From NCBI GenBank assembly GCA_023418055.1, contig JAEZDP010000371.1, positions 1 through 8,939 of the forward strand: a DNA stretch of 8,939 nucleotides. The letters run 5' to 3'. Of the stretch, positions 6,594 to 8,939 are shown piece after piece; positions within the stretch are counted from its first letter, which is position 1; the number at the start of each line of letters is the position of its first letter. This stretch comes from Acidobacteriota bacterium (lineage in GTDB: Bacteria > Acidobacteriota > Vicinamibacteria > Vicinamibacterales > Vicinamibacteraceae). The notes beneath the pieces were generated by a model. The model had not been told where the DNA came from, did not search any database, and saw nothing but the letters and a program-made list of their open reading frames with translations. Made by a program: the position numbers and the translations under genes.

Positions 6594-6989
6594 ATGAACG
6601 TGAACATGGGACAGGGCGTGGGGGTGGTGGCACTGGTGCTCTGCCTTGGCGCAGGTGCCGCGGCCGCAACGGGCACCACGCAGGCGGCCAAGGGCACGGC
6701 CCCGGCCAAGGCGGGCGCCGCGGACACGGCCGGCGCCGACGCCAAGGCGGCCGAGGCCTACAAGTCGAAGTGCTCGGTGTGCCATGCGATGGACGGCAAT
6801 TCGCCGTTGCCGAACATGAGCTTTGCCGACGGCGTGTGGAAGCACGGCACGACCGTGAAGGAGATGGTCAACACCATCTCGAACGGCGTGCCCGGCACGG
6901 CGATGATGCCGTTCAAGACGCAGTTCACGCCCGAGGAAATCGAGGCGCTCGCCCGCTACGTTCGCAAGTTCGACAAGAAGTTGAAATAG
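6594..6989 (+). CDS. Small secreted mono-haem cytochrome c
   Basis: 131-residue class I cytochrome c, a periplasmic or membrane-tethered electron carrier. Residues 9-26 (GVVALVLCLGAGAAAA) form a Sec signal or uncleaved anchor. An Ala/Gly/Lys/Thr-rich low-complexity linker runs to about 50. The haem motif is CSVCH at 60-64, and a methionine ligand is expected in GTAMMPF at 101-107; Met104 aligns with the usual GTxM position and Met105 replaces the common small residue or proline. The C-terminal helix FTPEEIEALARYVRKF (111-126) is typical of the family. The start is the ATG at 6594 with a weak GAGG at 6580-6583; an ATG at 6606 is an alternative. It follows the lipoprotein in the same direction, so it may take electrons from a periplasmic oxidation involving its neighbours. 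That link is inference; it could equally serve a general respiratory role. Confidence 0.9.
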   Translation: MNVNMGQGVGVVALVLCLGAGAAAATGTTQAAKGTAPAKAGAADTAGADAKAAEAYKSKCSVCHAMDGNSPLPNMSFADGVWKHGTTVKEMVNTISNGVPGTAMMPFKTQFTPEEIEALARYVRKFDKKLK

Positions 6990-6997
6990 GCCTGGGG

Positions 6998-7023
6998 GCC
7001 GACGCCTCGGCGTGGGCGTCGGC
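6998..7023. terminator. Hairpin between convergent genes, probable bidirectional terminator
   Basis: GCCGACGCC (6998-7006) pairs perfectly with GGCGTCGGC (7015-7023) across an 8-nt loop. It starts 8 nt after the cytochrome stop and lies 15 nt beyond the oligopeptidase stop on the other strand, the expected place for a shared terminator. Neither side has a U-run, so termination may depend on stem strength or another factor. A smaller CCTC/GAGG hairpin (7026-7036) follows directly. Confidence 0.65.
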
Positions 7024-7038
7024 TACCTCGGCGAGGCT

Positions 7039-8939
7039 TCATTTCAGCTGTTGCAGCAGGAAGGCGTACTCGATGGCCACCTGCTCGAGCCGCGCGAACC
7101 GGCCCGAACGTCCCCCGTGGCCGGCTTCCATGTTCGTCCGCAGCAGCAGCGGCGCGTCGCCGGTCTTCGTCGCCCGCAGCCGCGCCACCCACTTGGCCGG
7201 CTCCCAGTACTGCACCTGCGAGTCCCACAACCCCGTCGTCACGAGCATGGGCGGGTAGTGCTGGCGCCTCACCTGGTCGTAGGGTGAATAGGCCAGCATG
7301 TAGTCGTAGAAAGCCTTCTCTTTCGGGTTGCCCCACTCGTCGAACTCGTTGGTCGTGAGCGGAATGCTCTCGTCGAGCATGGACGTGACCACGTCCACGA
7401 ACGGCACGTGCGCGACGATGCCGCGGTACAACTCGGGTGCCATGTTGGCCACGGCGCCCATCAGCAGGCCACCGGCGCTGCCACCCATCGCAAACACCTT
7501 GTCGGCCGCGCCGACCTTCTGCGCCACCAGACCCCGGGTGACGTCGATGAAGTCGGTGAAGCTGTTCTGCTTGTGCAGCAGTTTGCCGTCTTCGTACCAG
7601 TGCCGGCCCAACTCCTGACCGCCGCGGATGTGCGCCACGGCGACGACGAAGCCGCGATCGAGCAGGCTCACCCAGTCGGCCCTGAAGTCGGGGTCCATCG
7701 AGATGCCGTACGAGCCGTACGCGTACTGGTAGATCGGCGCCGTGCCGTCGCGCGGAGTGCCCTTGCGCCAGGCCAGCGACACCGGAACGCGTGTGCCGTC
7801 GCGCGCGACCACCCACAGCCGATCGGTGTCGTAGTTGGCCTTGTCGAAACCGCCGAGTACCGGCGACTCCTTCACGAGGGTGCACCGTCCTGTGGCCATG
7901 TCGAGGTCGTACACGGTGCTCGGCGTCGTCATCGACTCGTACACGTACCGCAACGTCGTCGTCTGCTCCTCGCGGTTGGTGCCGATGGTCATCACGAAGG
8001 CAGGCTGATCGGAAGCCACGTCGGTCGACTCGCCCGTGCGTGCGTCGATCACGCGCAGGCGCTGCAGGCCGTCGCGCCGCTCCTCCACGGCGATGTGGCG
8101 GGCGAAGGCCTGATAGCCCGAGAGGAACACGTCGTCACGATGCGCGACGATCTCGCGCCAGGTACTGCGATCGCCCACGGTGCCGTCTGCCGCTTCCATG
8201 AGCCGGAAGTTCTTCGCCTGCCAGTTGGTGCGGATCACCCACCGGCCGCCGGCATGGTCCACGTCGTACTCGAAGTCGCGCTCGCGTGGGGCCAGCACCC
8301 GGAACGTGCCGGTGGGGTCATTGGCCGCGACGCACCGGCTCTCGGACGAGACGGTGCTGCGGACGCCGATGCACACGTACTGTTCGTCGATGGTGCGTCC
8401 CACGCCGAGGTAGAAGCTCTCGTCGGGCTCCTCGTACACGAGGACATCGGACGCGGGATCCGTGCCGACCACGTGCCGCTTCACGCGTTTGGTGAGCAGC
8501 GTCTGCGGGTCGATCTCGACGTAGAAGACCGTGCGGCTGTCGCCAGCCCAGACGACGTTGCCGGCCGTGCCGGTGATCCGTGTGGGCAGGGTCTCGCCCG
8601 TCTCGAGATTCTTGAACTGCGTGACGTACTGCCGCCGCCCGACGGTATCGACGGCGTAGGCCAGCCACTTATCGTCGGGCGAGACGTCCCACTGGCCGAG
8701 CGAAAAGAACGCGTGCCCTTCGGCCAGCAGGTTCTGGTCGAGCAGAACCTGCTCGGGTCCACCGGCGCGCGGCGTGCGCGCAAGGACGCGGTACTCCTTG
8801 CCCGTCTCGAAGCGCGAGGCGTACGCGTAGCCACGCATCGGATACGGCGGCTCCGCATCGTCTGGCGCCAGCCGCGCGGTGAGTTCCGCAAGCAGCTCGC
8901 GACGCAGGTCGTCCACCGGCGCCATCACCTGCGACAGGT
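7039..8939 (-). CDS. ptrB: Oligopeptidase B (S9A prolyl oligopeptidase family), N-terminus outside the window
   Basis: Serine peptidase that cleaves short peptides after Arg or Lys. The visible part has an N-terminal beta-propeller (roughly the first 375 residues) and a C-terminal alpha/beta-hydrolase domain. Counting from the GTG at 8928, the triad is Ser484 in MGGSAGG, Asp569 in GLWDSQV and His604 in EAGHGG. The spacings of 85 and 35 residues equal those I recall for known oligopeptidase B enzymes. YGSYG (405-409) and HIRGGQELG (433-441) are also typical, and NEFDEWGNP (527-535) covers the acidic P1-Arg pocket. The GTG/ATG at 8928/8925 is not the start: the frame stays open to the window edge (codons for L, S, Q precede it), and VMAPVDDLRRELLAEL aligns with an internal helix of E. 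coli PtrB near residue 49. About 45-50 residues are missing, so a signal peptide cannot be judged. The gene converges on the cytochrome operon and is probably functionally separate. Confidence 0.93.
   Translation of the reverse strand, partial: LSQVMAPVDDLRRELLAELTARLAPDDAEPPYPMRGYAYASRFETGKEYRVLARTPRAGGPEQVLLDQNLLAEGHAFFSLGQWDVSPDDKWLAYAVDTVGRRQYVTQFKNLETGETLPTRITGTAGNVVWAGDSRTVFYVEIDPQTLLTKRVKRHVVGTDPASDVLVYEEPDESFYLGVGRTIDEQYVCIGVRSTVSSESRCVAANDPTGTFRVLAPRERDFEYDVDHAGGRWVIRTNWQAKNFRLMEAADGTVGDRSTWREIVAHRDDVFLSGYQAFARHIAVEERRDGLQRLRVIDARTGESTDVASDQPAFVMTIGTNREEQTTTLRYVYESMTTPSTVYDLDMATGRCTLVKESPVLGGFDKANYDTDRLWVVARDGTRVPVSLAWRKGTPRDGTAPIYQYAYGSYGISMDPDFRADWVSLLDRGFVVAVAHIRGGQELGRHWYEDGKLLHKQNSFTDFIDVTRGLVAQKVGAADKVFAMGGSAGGLLMGAVANMAPELYRGIVAHVPFVDVVTSMLDESIPLTTNEFDEWGNPKEKAFYDYMLAYSPYDQVRRQHYPPMLVTTGLWDSQVQYWEPAKWVARLRATKTGDAPLLLRTNMEAGHGGRSGRFARLEQVAIEYAFLLQQLK

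Noticed and set aside
4942..6669. 575-codon minus-strand open frame across the lipoprotein gene
   Set aside because: It spans the end of one gene, all of the next and an intergenic hairpin; low-complexity Arg/Ser-rich tail and no family resemblance indicate a shadow.
8923..8928. GTG/ATG as the true start of oligopeptidase B
   Set aside because: The frame remains open to the window edge and the sequence here aligns with an internal segment of known enzymes, so the gene is cut by the window.

Overview
The window is GC-rich DNA from what is most likely an Acidobacteriota member, probably of the Vicinamibacteria type. The evidence is a very long Oar-like TonB-dependent receptor with an N-terminal carboxypeptidase-regulatory-like domain, a Tat-exported Gfo/Idh/MocA protein, a DUF6807 ('PmoA-like') lipoprotein and an oligopeptidase B. 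This assignment is inferred from protein style, not from a marker gene.

Layout, left to right. Positions 1-303 are non-coding and unusual: three separate tandem arrays, all with a 7-bp period but with three different consensus heptamers (GGCTACR, GCGTGNG, CCGTGGA), and a perfect 13-bp stem-loop between the second and third. The third array runs right up to the receptor stop codon. Positions 304-3711 (minus) encode the outer-membrane receptor. Positions 3712-4070 are a divergent regulatory region with a small hairpin just upstream of the ribosome binding site on each side and a 10-bp palindrome. Positions 4071-6989 (plus) hold a probable three-gene operon: Tat-exported Gfo/Idh/MocA protein, overlapping by 17 bp a DUF6807 lipoprotein, then a small secreted mono-haem cytochrome c. 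Positions 6998-7023 hold a 9-bp-stem hairpin between convergent genes. From 7039 to the right edge (minus) runs an oligopeptidase B whose N-terminus lies outside the window.

How the genes may work together: the receptor imports a substrate across the outer membrane, and all three products of the divergent operon carry export signals, so they would act in the periplasm or at the membrane. This fits a small envelope module for processing a carbohydrate-like compound, but the substrate cannot be read from the sequence. Oligopeptidase B is probably an unrelated convergent neighbour. The points most worth a second look are the three-family heptamer cluster and the altered NAD-binding and catalytic motifs of the Gfo/Idh/MocA protein.
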